From the NCBI GenBank assembly GCA_963969365.1, contig OZ017746.1, positions 1,736,001 through 1,800,000 of the forward strand: a stretch of DNA of 64,000 nt, given 5' to 3'. The DNA is from Asterochloris sp. CNOR1 (taxonomy: Eukaryota; Chlorophyta; Trebouxiophyceae; Trebouxiales; Trebouxiaceae). The first letter of the stretch is position 1; each line of letters opens with the position of its first letter. Positions 1 through 13,064 of the stretch are shown in pieces. A program made the position numbers and the translations under genes. The notes under the pieces were generated by a model that searched no databases, had not been told where the DNA came from, and saw nothing but the letters and a program-made list of their open reading frames with translations.

Positions 1-1003
1 CAGTGCAGCCAGACTTTGAAGCCTGACAAGGCAGGTGTTCAAGCAGTCCATTGCTGAAAGTCTCATTGTATACGAGAAGCAAGGTGCAGAATCTCCACAA
101 GCTCGGAGTGCACCAGCGACACCAGCTCACATCTTGTTGATTCCCGAGCGGATGCAGTTACTGATGGACACATCTACCAGCTGGGTGTTGGAGCCTGCAG
201 ACAAGAGATGCGGTACCCAGGTCAACAGGATACACAGGCTGTGACCAGTCTGTGGAAGCCATTGCAGAGTAGAAGAGGACAAGGCGGCATGCCAGATGTA
301 CTTGATGCAGGCATTCTGAAGAGCCCCTGTCAGATGAGACTCACCTAGCTCCACAGCAGGCATGGCCCTGTATCTTGCCAGAGGATTGTCTGAGGGGCCC
401 CCAGCCAGAATCACGCCGTGCACACTGCAGGACCATGATCAATTTCGCAACAGGCATCTGCTGGCAGGATGCAGCAGCATGCTGGGCATCAAGAGTGCAT
501 GGCTGCAGCAAAGACTTGAGGGGAATGTTGAGAGTGCTCTGGTGCACACCGAATGTCAGCTAGATGCCTTGCAGGTTCTCCGGTGTGGCTGCCTCACATG
601 CCTTCCCAAGTTGATCCTACCTGTTGCTGAGGGGCCTGCCAATGAACTTCTTGTGCTTCCCATTGCCATTCACGGGCTGCAGCATCAGGAGCGATGTGAG
701 ACCAGCAATCATTGGGCGGCGCCATGTAACCATGCGCTCTTCATATGCTGGGTGCATCCCCACCTGCTGCCCAAGACTGGAGTGCTGCCCAGGAGCCCAT
801 GTGTTGTCCTTGTCTGTTGCCACTGCAGCTGCAGTGCCAGCCTTGCTCCTCTGATGCTGCTTTCCATGCTGCAGGCCTTGATTGAGGTCTGCTGCAGCCT
901 GTATTGGGCCGGGCGTGCAGCTTCTGCGGGGAGGCCCAGCACGCGGCGATATGTCCGCACGGGGCTGGTGCAAGCAGCGTTTGCCCAGGAAGCTGCTCTT
1001 CAT
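1..1003 (-). CDS. ADP-glucose pyrophosphorylase subunit, 5' part only
   Basis: Glucose-1-phosphate adenylyltransferase makes ADP-glucose for starch in the plastid. Three exons fit in one phase: 1003-621, 424-345 and 194-131; the next exon lies left of the window. The first in-frame ATG is at 1003 (an upstream TTG-started extension is ignored). Exon 1 encodes about 127 residues rich in Arg, Ser and Gln with few acids, as expected of a plastid transit peptide plus N-terminal linker. Exon 2 holds the start of the nucleotidyltransferase fold (VHGVILAGG...) and the RAMPAVEL stretch that matches the family's RAKPAVPLG. Exon 3 holds VSISNCIRSGINK, matching the strongly conserved SNCINSGINKI region. 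Odd point: the glycine-rich GGGxGTR loop is replaced by GGPSDNP around residues 136-142, so this may be a non-catalytic or regulatory (large-type) subunit. Family assignment is fairly sure; the subunit class is not. Confidence 0.72.
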
Positions 1004-1210
1004 GGCGAGATGCGTTCCTCGATTGAGCGCGGCCACATTCAATTCGGGCAGCCAAAAATTGAGATTGACTGATGGAATGTTGCTGTTTCACCCAATCATC
1101 ATTTGGAGAATGATGAACAGACTGTCTGAGGCATTGCTGGGGTTGTTGGTCTTTCTTTGGGGGAGGCTATGCCAATGGCTTGGAGAGCCTGACACCATCT
1201 GCAGCATTCA

Positions 1211-4200
1211 TTACCTGCAGACAGAGGGACAGGTCTGATGCCATTGATCCAGCAAGCCATCTGCAGCTGTGGGACCAGACTGGTCCTCTCGCAACTTTAC
1301 CTCCAAGTAAGGTTTGAGGTGCAAGTCTCTGTGCAAGACCATCTTGGTCTCAATCCAGAGGTCGCCATGCCTCTGCTTGATACCTGCAACCAAAGGCAGC
1401 ACATGCAGATGCTGCCGCTCAGACTGTATGCACACCCACAACCTCATCAGATCTGCAACATCTATGGCACCTACCTGCCAGCGTCTGAATGTCCTCAATC
1501 ACCAGGCCTAGCGCAAGTGCCCAGCTGGTAATGTCCGCTGCAACGCAGGCCTCTAGCAGCATCTGGGCGTCCTCTAGCGCCGCTGAGTCGCCCACCACAG
1601 GCAGCTCAGCCGTTGCCGCAGCAAGAGCTGCACGGAGCAGGGGACGCATCTCAGGGCATGCATCAATCAAGCAACCTCCCAAATGAGCTTCAGCAGTGAG
1701 CATAGCGTCAAGTCTCAGCCCAGAAACAATGCAGCATCTGTGGCTCACCTGCAACAGCACCCCAGGCCCACAGCATTCCAGCAGCACAGTGAGCACGCGG
1801 TCAGCCAGGTCAAGCTTCACTCCATTGCACCGGTGCTTCAGCCTGCTGCAACCTACCTGACATCACGGCGAGGGCATTGAGCCCTGGCTCCTGAGGCGAG
1901 CGAGGCTGCTCCTGCACCGCCACCAGCAGGGAGCTGAGGTGGCCCCCAACAGTGACCAAAGCCCGCCCCAGACGAGCCAGCTCCCTGATGCGGTCATCCT
2001 CCAGCAGCTGCCCAGCGTGACAGGCAATGACCTGCCACCCGTCATGCCCTGGCTTGCCAGCAGCCCCAGCAGTGCCTGCCTGGTGGGCTGGCTGCTTGGG
2101 CTGCTGGGTGGCGGAGCTGCCAAACAGCCAGGAGGTCAGCCAACTGGACACCTGCGACCAGGACCACAGTGGCGGGCGCTGCAGGGGCTGCTGGACGTCA
2201 GCACTGCTACACAGCAGAAGGGCAGCCGGTGGACAGCTGGACCGCTTCAAAAGCCGTTCAGCGATGCAGCTGGAGCGGATTTAGAGATGCACTGACTGCG
2301 CAGCTGAGTCCAGTTGGCATTGCATGCATCGCCCATGCATGAGCAGGGCAGACATCGGTGCCTGTCCAAGAGCCGCTTACACACCTGATTGAAGGCGCAG
2401 CTGAGCGAGCTCAGCCCTCTTCAGCACAGCAGGTCACACAACCAAGGACAAGGCTGCCATGCCAGCTGCAGCCTCACCCCAGCCTCTTCCTGCCCCGCCA
2501 TGCCATTGGCGTGTGCCTCCGCGTTGTTCCCGCTGGGGCTCCCCAGGATGTCCTGGTCCTCAGGCGGGATGATGAAGCGCAGCAACTCGGCGGCCAGCTC
2601 AAACGCGCCACCCTCCAGAGCAGCCTGTGCAGTGAGACATCAGTCCCTGACTGATGTGGCCATGAGTTTGGAGCAGATGCATAACTGTGCAGTATTGGCC
2701 ATGCAGGTGGTGTGCCTGTGCAGCATTCCTTCTCATCACTGCAGACAGACAGCCGAGTCAGACTGTTACTCTGGTAAAACCTAGAAGCATCACCTTGCCA
2801 TGCAGCAGCAAGCAGTCACACGCCCAGGGGGCAGTCTTGGCAGACGTAGCAAGTGGCCAAGGGGCTCAAGGGGCGCCAGCAGCCAGCTGGAGGAAAGTTT
2901 CAAGCCTGCTTCACTCACCTGTATGAGCTGGAGGGCTCTGCCGTGCGCCGCCTGTGGGCCCTCTATCCTGTCCACAATGAGCAGGCAGCAGGCCGCGCTC
3001 TGCAGCATGCCTGCCTCCAGCAGGCTGTCCAGCATGCTGCTGGGGACCCCCACTGCTGCGAACAGGGCCGGCCACATCTGCGCATCCGTCTTGCGTGCCA
3101 CGCTGACAACTACATCACGATTCTGGGGGAACTGGCGCACCAGCTGGGCTGCTGCCTGCAGCAGGGGACCTGCAGGGCGGCGCATGCCAATGCTCTGGCT
3201 GTGCACTCTGATCAAGCGTCACGCAGTCAAACAGGGCAGCAAATGGACACAGCAGTGTTGCAGAGCATCTTCAACCTGCCCCCAGCACTGGCCAGCTTTC
3301 AAGCGCTGCACGTGCGCCAGAGAAGTCAACTGCTGCTGCTGATCATAGCTCGGCAGTTGAGGTGATGCAGCAGGGAAGTGCCACCTGCATGTGTGTTTCG
3401 CCTGCGCTTTCCGGAGGCCTTAGGCCCTGAGCGGCCCTCAGATGCCCACTGCTCCAGCATGCCAATGTTCTGGCTGTAGCTGCCCCCCATGGCTGCCTGG
3501 GCCCTGCAATGCCGCAGGCAGACTCGAGGCGCAGCCTGCCAACGCCATGTGTTGTGCAGTGTCATGGGGGATGACTTCCAGAAGCCTGTGCCCTGTTGCA
3601 CCTGACCTGCCCAGCCAGCGCAAAGGCAGAATGGCAGGTGTGCTGAGCATCGTGGCAAACCCTTGGGGCAGCACATCACTCTGAGAAACACTTGTGCGCA
3701 ATAGACTGCGCCCCACCTGGGTTTGCAGGGCACAACCTCATCATTATTGATCTCCAGGGCGGTGAACAGCAGCCACTCCAACGACCGTGCAAAGTGGGGG
3801 GCCTCGCAGTGGCGCGCTGCCAGGGACATGGCTGCGCCATCCTTGCCTTGCTGCAGCAGGCGCCGCAGCAGGCAGGGCAGCACTGGCTGGGATTCAGGCA
3901 GGGGGTGGAAGCAGGGGAGGGTGGACCGCGCCGCAAGCTGCTGGCTGCGGGCAACCCTCTGGGTCACCCCTGCAGGCGCACATGTGATCCTGAGAAGGGA
4001 AGTCTATTTCAGCAGCGCATGTGCACATCTGAAGCAGAAGCTGGCTTGCAGCAGTAAGAATGAGATGTCTCACGGCATGACGAGATGCCCACAGCATGGG
4101 ACATTCCGGCAATGCTCTGAGAGCAATGCCAACTCCAGCCAACCTTGGGTTGACTAAGCAGCCTCATGGATGATCTGCACCTAGAAGGGTGTGCGCATTG

Positions 4201-7200
4201 ATGGTTCAGCTGCTCACCAATGATGGCCACCTCAGCTATTGAGATGCCAATGGGGTACACCTCGCGGTCAAACTCCAGCTCCGGGTCGGTGCTGATGGTG
4301 CTCATGGCCTCCCGGGTGGAGGGGGACAGGGGCTCAGCCAGGGAGGAGGGGAACCACATCTGCATCCCCTGTGGCCCATACGTCCACCAGGGGATCTCCA
4401 CCTCAGCCTGGCCTGCAGACAGCCAGGGCCATGTCTTCATGCAATGCTACACCACCAGAGGGTGTCCACCCCAGCCTGGTCTGCAGTGGGCCAGGGTGTG
4501 CTGCCTGCGCAGTCCGCGCTGTGGGCATTCTGCACGCAATATGGAAGCAGGGAGGCCATAGTTATATTACAGATTTTGACTGAGCTGCTGCAGGGGGCTG
4601 CCATACTTGCTGCTACTGCCACTCACAACAAAGAAGTACGCCGCCTGAGATACAGCGGGTGTCTGGCCTCAGGTTGTGCATGTCATGCAGGGCAGAGTCA
4701 TGCAGCCTGAGTGGAGAAATTGACAGTGCTCCCCAAGGTATATGCAGACTGTATCACCTGCCGAGCTGGCTGCATCGGTGACGCTGTCGTCAAGGGAGAC
4801 CTGACTGCCGTGGCGCTTTTCCAGCTGCGGCACAGGCATTCTGTGGGAGTCGTTCCTGCCGCTCGTGCTCGTCCCAGGTTGCTGCCGTGCTGCAGGGTCC
4901 AGCTGAGGTGTCCACTGCGCGGAGACCTCCCCCGAGTAGGACGTCCTAAGGGACTGTGATGTGGTCACTGCACAAGCAACGGGAATGAGAGCAGGGGGGT
5001 GCATCATGGCAAGCTTGCTTATTGCCACACAGCTTGCTCCTGCTGTGCTGTGGTCACTGCACAGGCAGCGGGCATGAGCCAGGGGTTGGAATACAGTGGG
5101 CTTGTTGCTGCTGTGCACCTCTGTGGCGTGAGCTGGCGCTTCAGCAGGTTTGCAAGGCTGCCTGGCACCCAGCGACTTCAATGCTGGGCAGCATCGTGAC
5201 CCCTGTGCAGCGCTCACTTGATGCACCACTCTGCTGCCGGGACAGCTGAGCGCCCTGTGCGCTCTGCAGGCGCGAGGCAAAGGTTGCACTCTGCTGCTGA
5301 GCCCAGGGCGAGGGCCCTGCCAGCCAGAAGCACTCTATGTCCTCTGCCAGCGGAGTCTCTGAGCCTGTATCACCATGAAGTCGGGCTGCAGTGAGGTAGT
5401 CTCAGGTCCCTGCCCAGCTCTGTGGGGATGCTTATCTTTCTGCGGCCTTTCTCTCGGCACGTGACAGCCTGTCAGCTTGGCATGAAACGTGTGGTAGGTC
5501 CCAATGGAGCACATCTACCCCAGCCATCACCTGCTACTGCAATGATAGCTACAAGCTGCATGGACCTGCAAATGCTGAAGTTGCTTCTGCAGCAACAGTT
5601 GCCTGCAGGCCTGCCCCTCACCTTTGTCCATGTCCAGCAGGCTCATCAATCCACCAGCCCGCAGCAGCACGCAGTGCCGGGGAGTGAGGTCCCCAGCATC
5701 GACAAGTGTGTCTGTGCCCAAGGGACCCGCCCTTGGCTCAACCAAGGCAATGTCCTGCACAGCCAGAACCACTGTGCAGGTCAGCTTGATGTACCTTTGT
5801 GTGGGGCACCAGGGCACAGCATACTGGGCAGCATACAGCCATGCACAGCGAGGCAAGCTTGCAAGCAGGCCGCTGCATGGACCTGCAGCTCATTTGACAA
5901 AGCAACATCTGCCTGTCCTGCTGGCAAAATCGTGGACAGAGCTTGTGCATGCATGGGCGCGCCCCGACTCACCACAACTGGCTGAGCAGAGGTCATGATG
6001 GAGAGCTCCCTGACCACAGTGACTGTAGCTGTGGGAGTTCCCAGGGGAGTCAGCTGCCCGGACAGATCAATGCGCAGGACACTGACGTCCAGAGGGGCAT
6101 AAGCAATCTGGATGAAGTTGCCCAGAGCATCCATGGCCACAGGTGTCTACACAAGCAGCAGCATCAACACGGTAGTGGCATAAAAATCTTGCATGCTGCA
6201 GCAACAACAAGCTCCCTTATGCTACAGCAGCTTTGCAGGCAACAGCCTGCCCCACCCAGGCAGCGATTGCGGGCTGGCCTTAGCGCAAGACTGTGGACGT
6301 GCTGGAGCAGCAGGCATGACAAATTGCTGACTTGATATATGCACACAGACATGGGCAGCAAGCACAGAGAGGCACCCCGGGAAAGCAGCATGCAGGCCCA
6401 CCTGAACAAGAGAATATCTGGCTAAGAGTGAGGAGTTGTCCAGGTGATACCGTGGGTAGAGCAGCAGCTGGCAGCCAGCCTTGTCGCCCTTCTTGGCACC
6501 TCCTATCAGGGCACAGGCCACCACAACCCTTGGCAGCCATAGCAGAGTCTGCATGCCAGCAAACACTTTGACAGCTGCAGGCGATGCAGAGCAGATGTGG
6601 CGCTATCAGGCCAATCAGTGTAGTCCAATATCAGGGGCTTGACAGTCTGTGCTGGTGTAGTGCCAATGGCAGCTTGCAGTCTCATGATGTGGCAAGGAGT
6701 CCCTGACATTGCACTACACAGTTAGGAGCATGGCTCAGCACCTATCGGTGCTTTCAAGTGGTCTGTAATGCTGCAGGAGAATCTTCGTTTTGTCATGCAC
6801 ATCAGGAAGCAGTGTATTCAATGATGGCTGTGAAGCCAGGGTGCCCTTCTGCTCACAAGCATGCCCCACCTGCACAGCCACACTCCTCTCCTGTGAGATG
6901 TCCCCAAAGAGGCGCCACCGGGCGCTGCGGCGGCTGTAAAGGGCCAGGCCCTGAGTTCCAGCCACTGCCACATCCATGCCGTCTGAGCTAAGGGCAGCGT
7001 GCACCAGGGGCCAGCTGCTGCTGATGTACTGCTGGGGTAGCCTGAGGTGGTGGACTACCAGGTCGGGGCTCAGCCCCTCACGGCTGGGTCCAGAGACGGC
7101 AGCCACAGGGTTGGCTGAGATGCTGCCCTGGGTGATGAGCAGCAGGCGGTCGCTGCCCTGCACCGCAGTGTTGCATGCACTTCAACAGAGACCGCACAGA

Positions 7201-10200
7201 AGGACCGCACAAGCAGGGTGCCGCCGGCTTCTGCCCCTGGTGGTCAATGGTGCTTATGATCGACTACGCCAAGCGAGGCTCCCATTTTGACAAGGGAGAG
7301 ACACAAGCTCGCATGCGCCCCTGACCCCCACTCACCAGCAGCACATGCACCTCCTGCTGGACCTGGCAGTATCTGTCCTGTGGGCTGGTGTCCCCAGACA
7401 GCACGCGGTGGCTGCCACGCAGGCTTTTTGCCAGGCTGAGCTCAAGCACATGAGCGCTGCTGGCTGCCTCAGCCACCATCAACTGGTACCCCTCGGCGCC
7501 CCAGGCCACTGCTGCAATCCTGGTCTGCAGACACGCACGACCTGAATGAGTCAGCTGCCCTTTGCAGACTTCACTACCCTGTCGCCCAGAATTTGCCTGC
7601 TAAAGGCTCAGGGCAGGCCATAAGCTATTGAGACGCACTGCACTTCAGGCTGAGGTAACATATGCAGCGTGCCTTGAGAACATATGCAGCGCGCCTGCAA
7701 CAAGCTCCCACATAATGGCAAGCTCTCTTGCCTCGAGGGGGGGTGCAGCATCTGCGCAGAATGCAGCAACTCCACTGGACCCAGCTTGTGGGCTGACATA
7801 CGTCCGTGCAGTCTGCCGCAGGGAGCACATCAGCCGGCAGCCTGAGGCTGACCAGAGCCCCAAGCCACTGCGCCTCCAGCCCACCTGCAGAGACAGCTGC
7901 CCTCAGGGACCTGAAGAATGAGAGGAGCAGGTGGTGCAGCAAGATGGGCCGGCTGCCAAGTCAGGCTACAGCAGCCAACTACGTCAAATGTTGGGTCCAC
8001 GCACGGCAGCAGCAGCGTCAGTGTTGGTCCAGACAGGTGCTGCCAGGTGCTCACTGCCAGGGCCCGGTTGTCTGGTGACCATTTCAGGTCGGCCACAGAC
8101 CCTGTTGCCTCTGGCCCGTGACCCCAGTCCAGCAGGGACACTACCCGCACAGGGGCCTCCTTGATGCCGTCTGCACTGAAGCGTGCTCTCTGTGAGCCCT
8201 GCACCAGCAAACGTGAGAATTCATTGACCTGAAGCAGAACTGCCTGATCGCAGCCTTTGCCGAATTCTTGCAGCAAACTCAGGGATGCCTGGCATTTGCT
8301 CCATCTGCCCAGTCATGTCGTCTGGCAGGTGCCTCAGCGCCCCCACCTGCTGCAAGCACAAGCTCGACCTTGTGCAGCTAGGAAGTCATGTGCAGGCCAG
8401 CTGGAAGGCTGTGCAGCCTCAGGCTATGCATTCGCAAACCAGCAAGCACAGAGATCTGTGCTGTCCATGAGTCACAACTCTTATTCACAAGCTTGCCTGC
8501 AGCTTGTAGAGGGCCACCTCTCCTGTGGAGAGCCCCACAGCCACCAGCTGAGCAGCAGGCGCCAAAGCAACCGCCGTGGCCCCTGACCCGGCGCTGCACA
8601 CCCAGTGGCTGAAGTCCAGCTGGTCCAGCGATGCCAGGCCGCTCGCCTCCGAGACCCGGCAGATTGCACAACGCCCATCTGCTTGCAGAGACGAGGTAGG
8701 TCAGAGCTAAGCCGCCACCAGGCACAAGCAGCTGACAGCTAGCAGGCTTTCCCAAGCCCTTTGTATGTCAGAGGAGCAGGGCTTCAACAGTAGTTCCATG
8801 AGCTCAAGTGCTCCCAAGATGAACCAAAGGCTGCATGCAATTGAAGACTGGGATGGCAGGGTGGGAGTGCAGGGTGGCAGCCAGCTTTGCAGTGCTCACC
8901 TGTCAACACAATGGCCAAGCAATGTGCAGCCGGTGCATAGTCCATGACATCGATGCAGGCGTCCTGTGCTGTGGAGCCATCTGTGCTGCCTCGGTCGCTG
9001 ACACGAGCCCCGTGCTCACTGCTGTCAAACCTGCAACTTGCCATGAGCAGTCTGCTCAGTGTCGGGCGTTCTGGTCCTGGGTTAAACATCTGTCCAACTG
9101 TGGGTGGCCTTCAAGGTATGTGGGAGGATGAACTTGCAATCCAGAGCAAGCAGTGGCTACTTCTCCCTGCCTCTTGGTGGCGGACCTGGCGACTGCTCAG
9201 CTTTGACAGGCTCAGGTCACCTGTGCAAGCCCCCACTGCCCCGGCGGGCAGTGGGGGATGGAGCAGCGCGGGGGGAGGGGCCCTGCATGGTGGCAAGGCC
9301 CAGGCTGCCAGAGGGGGCAGGCTGCATGCTTCGCAGGGAGCGGGAGGATGTGTTGCGCTGCACGCGCAGCTGCATCTCGCTCAGCCCGCCAAAGGGCTGT
9401 GCCTTCCCTCGGAACTGCAGAGCGACAAGCACATGCATCTGAGAAGCACCGCCAGTGGAGCTTCAACATGCTCCAGCAGCCAGCAATGGAAGCTAGAGGC
9501 CTTCAGATGAGGCCGTCATCGCTTTCGTGCACGATGACAGGAGACTCTGAGAGGAGGCCCGCAAGCTGGCCTGCTGAGCACAGCAGAGCGCCAGGGCGCC
9601 AGGCAGGCTCACCTTGGCCTGCCAGGAGTACAGGTGGCAGGAGCCATCTGACATGCCCAGGAGCAGGAACCGGCTGTCCCCCACCAGTGCCATGGCCGCA
9701 AGCCCCTCAGCAGCAGCCTGGATGCTGTGCTGCAGGTAGATGTCCAGGCGCTTGAGCTCTGTCCCATGCAAGAGGCCCCCAGAGGGAAGAACAGACTCCT
9801 TGGACGTGTGCAGGCCATAGATGTGGAGGTGGCTGTTGTATGTCTGCATGACAAGTTTCCGGCATGGTCTGCTGCGATGGCATCGGCAGGCAACTCTTGC
9901 CTGGCAGTGTCATCCTGTGAGTGCTGGTGATGTGTTGGCAGTGACTTTCCTAGAGCAGCTGTGCTCAAGAAGAGCAGGAGCAGCTGCTGTGGCTGGACAT
10001 GGATGTCAAAGCAGATTGCAGACAAGAGCAGTGCTGGGCAGTGACAAGATGTTTCCTTGACAATGGCATCTGCGCCTCACCAGGACTGCCAGCAGACGCC
10101 GGCTGGGGCACCAATAGGCCCGCTTGTTGAGGCCCTCAGCCTGCACTGAGGCCTCTGTCCTGGTGTGCCTCCCCAGCTTCACCCTGTGCTGCCCGCCCGT

Positions 10201-10329
10201 CCATATCTGGATGCAGCAGGTGGAAACCAGCAATGCCAGCTCCCCCTCAATGCTGAGGAAGACTGTCTCCTCCTTGCCAGCCCCTTCCACGGCTGACAGC
10301 ATTTTTGGCCAGCCATAGGCAAAATACAT
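1211..10329 (-). CDS. RIC1: RIC1-type Rab-GEF complex subunit (Ypt6/RAB6 GEF)
   Basis: RIC1 pairs with RGP1 as the guanine-nucleotide exchange factor for RAB6/Ypt6 at the Golgi. The gene spans about 9 kb in roughly twenty exons. The start is the ATG at 10329, giving MYFAYGWPK, which matches the MY(M/F)xxGWP N-terminus of plant and animal RIC1. The WD40-like N-terminal half includes LLGMSDGSCHLYSWQAK (about 9.65 kb), LDWGHGPEATGSV (8.1 kb), GLGLWSASGCRLMCSLRQ (7.85 kb) and DGMDVAVAGTQGLALY (6.95 kb). The middle has RELSIMTSAQP (6.0 kb) and SPSTREAMSTISTDPELEFD (4.3 kb). The RIC1 C-terminal domain has LPCLLRRLLQQGKDGAA and HFARSLEWLLF (3.8 kb) and PALFAAVGVPSSMLDSLLEAG (3.0 kb). The last exon ends at the TAA at 1211-1213. 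Exact borders of the small middle exons are uncertain. The family call is very secure because several independent blocks appear in the correct order. Confidence 0.9.
4960..5085 (-). repeat. Tandem copy of an acceptor region in RIC1
   Basis: Two 37-bp segments 89 bp apart (4960-4998 and 5049-5085) share TGTGGTCACTGCAC and CGGG(A/C)ATGAG. On the minus strand each carries a TGTGCAG|TGACCAC acceptor. The left copy precedes the exon encoding TSYSGEVSAQWTPQL; the right one lies in the intron. Confidence 0.7.
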
Positions 10330-11741
10330 AGTTCTCAAGGAGTCATCTGTTTAGCCCAAGCCATTGCTGCTGTGGCCTCTGTCTAAAATCATCATCGAAA
10401 GCTGGTATTGACCTTGTCAATGGCACACTGCCAGCAGATCTCAGCAGACTGAGCGTTAAGCTGCTTCTCTCAGAAACAACTCGACTTGCGACACCAGCAT
10501 CTTTCTGGGCATCCAGGTGAGAGAGAGCAGCGCAAACGCATGGTCAAAGTAGTAGACAAGAAAGGGAGCAGAAGCCTCTGCTCCACTATCGTAACAGCCT
10601 GGCAGAGATTGTGAGTGCACATCAGATCCGGTTCGAGGGACCATCGTGGCATGCTTTGACATCAATTGCTGGTCAGACCAGTCAACAATGCACCACCACA
10701 CAGTGCCCAGCACCTCAAGAGACGCATATCCATTGCTCTGACAGGGCAGAACCAGTGCAACCCACAAGTCATGTGCACATGATGCCAAGCTCTGATGGCC
10801 TCTTCTTCGATGGTGGGCGCTACAGGCATCCCTGCACATCTGTAAGCAGCTTCAGAGCACTGGCTACCCCGCCTCATGTGCAAGAGCAGAGCCTTATGGT
10901 CATGATCTCCCTTGCTGCCAGCACGCTGCAGCCATTGTCAGGTGGCCTGTTACAGCACTGGACTAGTCCGCTTCAACACAGGCTTAGCCCATCCAGTCAC
11001 TGCCATGCAAATTGGTATGAAGCTTAGCCATGAAGCTTAGGCCTTTACAGCACTGCCAGGTGGCTTTGCAGCATTCCAGGATGATGAAAGCGGCTTTGAG
11101 AGGAGGGCAACATCAATTCTAGACTGCTGCTGGTGTTGTGCGCAGCATGCAGTAGGGTCATGCACAGCAGCGCCAGCGTTGCTCATGAATTTCCACTGAC
11201 AGATGGGAATTGCAGAGAGCGGGGACATCTGCAACAAGAATTACCAGGCTTTCACGTGCCTCAAGGCTCCCATGCCGCATAGGCTGCCTGCATTCAGTGA
11301 CAACCTTCCTCTCAGGCAAGGTCATTCTCAGAGTCCTGCTGCCACAAGTGGCGTGGAGTTTGCCACCTGTGATGCTATCTGCCTGCATCAGGAGCAGTGC
11401 ATCCATGCAGGCCAGCACAGCCATGGGACGGGGTGCTTACGGACATTGCCTCGCTCAGGACCTACAGGCCTGCCTAGGTGCAGACTGTACTGCATGTAGG
11501 CTGAACTGCTCACGCTGTTGGATCCCCCTTCCAGGTTGTCGGCTACAGCTGGGACTGTATCAACAGAGGGTCAGTCAAGGCTTGCGGCGTGGTCAAGGCC
11601 CTAAGCGGTTTTTTGCAAGCAGAATTTTGCACAGGGGCTGAGTATTCCTGCGTGGGGTCCGGGGGACGCGGCCTTCTAGGCAGCGACGCGATCAATCAGG
11701 GTAGCCCCAAATTACCCTTGCCCGGGCAGGGCCCAGCCAGC
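10330..11741. other. Intergenic region between divergent RIC1 and V-ATPase c'' genes
   Basis: This 1.4-kb spacer separates two divergently transcribed start codons and must hold both promoters and 5' UTRs. I see no recognisable coding domain, RNA gene or TATA box that I would trust. A 127-codon reverse frame at 10456-10839 has no family resemblance. A short direct repeat (ATGAAGCTTAGcc, twice) sits at about 11019-11041. Confidence 0.5.
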
Positions 11742-13032
11742 ATGTCTGGCATGGACCTGCACTTTCCGGTGCTGCCGGACCTGCCAAGCAATTTCTTCAT
11801 CAACTGGGAATACCTCTGGTGAGGGCACCTGTCACCCCCCTGCAGCTGATCAGCAGCTCCCTGGCCTCCACCAACTCCTGTGTGCCCTGCAGGTTCCTTT
11901 TTAAAAACATATCACCCTACTTTTGGAGTTCGCTGGGTATTGGCCTCTGTGTGGGACTGTCCATTGGGGGTGCAGCCTGGTGCGCTGCCCTTGAGAATCT
12001 CTGTCCTGCCTGTAACTCTGTTACCTTGCACCGCCATGATGCGCCCCGCACTCCCTGCAGGGGCATCTTTATTACTGGCAGCAGCTTGCTGGGCGCAGCC
12101 ACAAGGGTGCCACGTATCACATCAAAAAACCTGATCAGGTTGGATCAGCATGGAGCCTGCCTGCACCATTAGCCTGAATGCGCACGGCACTATCATGGAG
12201 CCATGTGCCAGGCCCAAAAGTTTGCACCCTGATGTGGGCTTGCAGCAGCACCTGACAGCACAGTGGTGCAGCCACTTAAGCAAGGCATGCTGCCTTGGCA
12301 GCCATTTCTGACACCCTCGTATGTTTGCACACACCAGACATGGCATCCTGTCACACTCAGCGCCCAAGTTGGAGATGGGTGGCCTGCACCAGCTGCTGCA
12401 CTTAACAGGGCTCAAGCCCTTGCTATGACCGGCACCCAGGAACCAGCTGAGGACGTGCTGTGCTGCCTGCAGCATCATCTTCTGTGAGGCAGTGGCCATC
12501 TACGGCGTTATTGTGGCCATCATCCTGCAAACCAGAATCGAATACACAGACCCTGAGCCCAATGGACTCTGGCCCATTGCTGCCTACACGGCAGGCTATG
12601 CCATTTTGGCCTCGGGCCTCATCACAGGCTGGGCCAACCTCTCCTGCGGGTAGGACTTTCAATCTGACAAAGTTCACACATGACGTTCAGCTGCCTTTAC
12701 TGCTGAATGCACCTGTCCGTCTGTCTGCCACAGGCCAAGCACCGCTGTGTCCTCACAGCTGTCCTATCTCCCTGTAGGATATGTGTGGGTGTCGTGGGAA
12801 GCAGTGCAGCCCTGTCAGATGCCCAAAATGCTACGCTTTTTGTGAAGATTTTGGTCGTAGAGATCTTTGGCAGTGCTCTGGGGCTCTTTGGTGTTATCAT
12901 TGGCATCATCATTGCAGGTAAGCATCTGAAAGATGCAGCCAATCAGAGCAATTGTGCCCTGCAAAGCAGCAGGTGGCTGAGGTCTTTATGTTATCATGCT
13001 CTGCAGGGCAGGCAAACTTCACCATGAAGTAA
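11742..13032 (+). CDS. VMA16: V-type H+-ATPase proteolipid subunit c''
   Basis: Membrane-rotor subunit of the V-ATPase Vo sector, which acidifies vacuoles and endomembranes. Six exons join in phase: 11742-11818, 11893-11979, 12061-12138, 12473-12649, 12778-12917 and 13007-13032, giving 194 residues, close to the normal c'' length. Landmarks: [18 protein letters not shown] (first conserved helix), [12 protein letters not shown], the [12 protein letters not shown] helix with the essential proton-carrying Glu at about residue 86, and the [18 protein letters not shown] final helix followed by a short QANFTMK end. The initiator ATG precedes a short polar N-terminus as in yeast and plant homologs. 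Introns all follow GT...TGCAG or TGTAG. A TGTAA motif 33 bp after the stop could direct polyadenylation. The gene is tail-to-tail with the dynein gene, with only 60 bp between stop codons. Confidence 0.95.
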
Positions 13033-13064
13033 AGACTTGGAACTTTGTCACGCTGGGCTGCTGC

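Noticed and set aside
362-1072. Long plus-strand frame of 236 codons
   Set aside because: It is antisense to the first AGPase exons, has Cys/His/Leu-rich shadow composition and crosses a well-supported exon-intron structure on the other strand.
10618-10645. GGTTCGA sequence resembling a tRNA T-loop
   Set aside because: The flanking bases do not form a T-stem and no acceptor or anticodon arm can be folded around it.
10456-10839. 127-codon minus-strand frame upstream of RIC1
   Set aside because: No recognisable family and no spliced partner; it falls in the probable RIC1 5' UTR or promoter.
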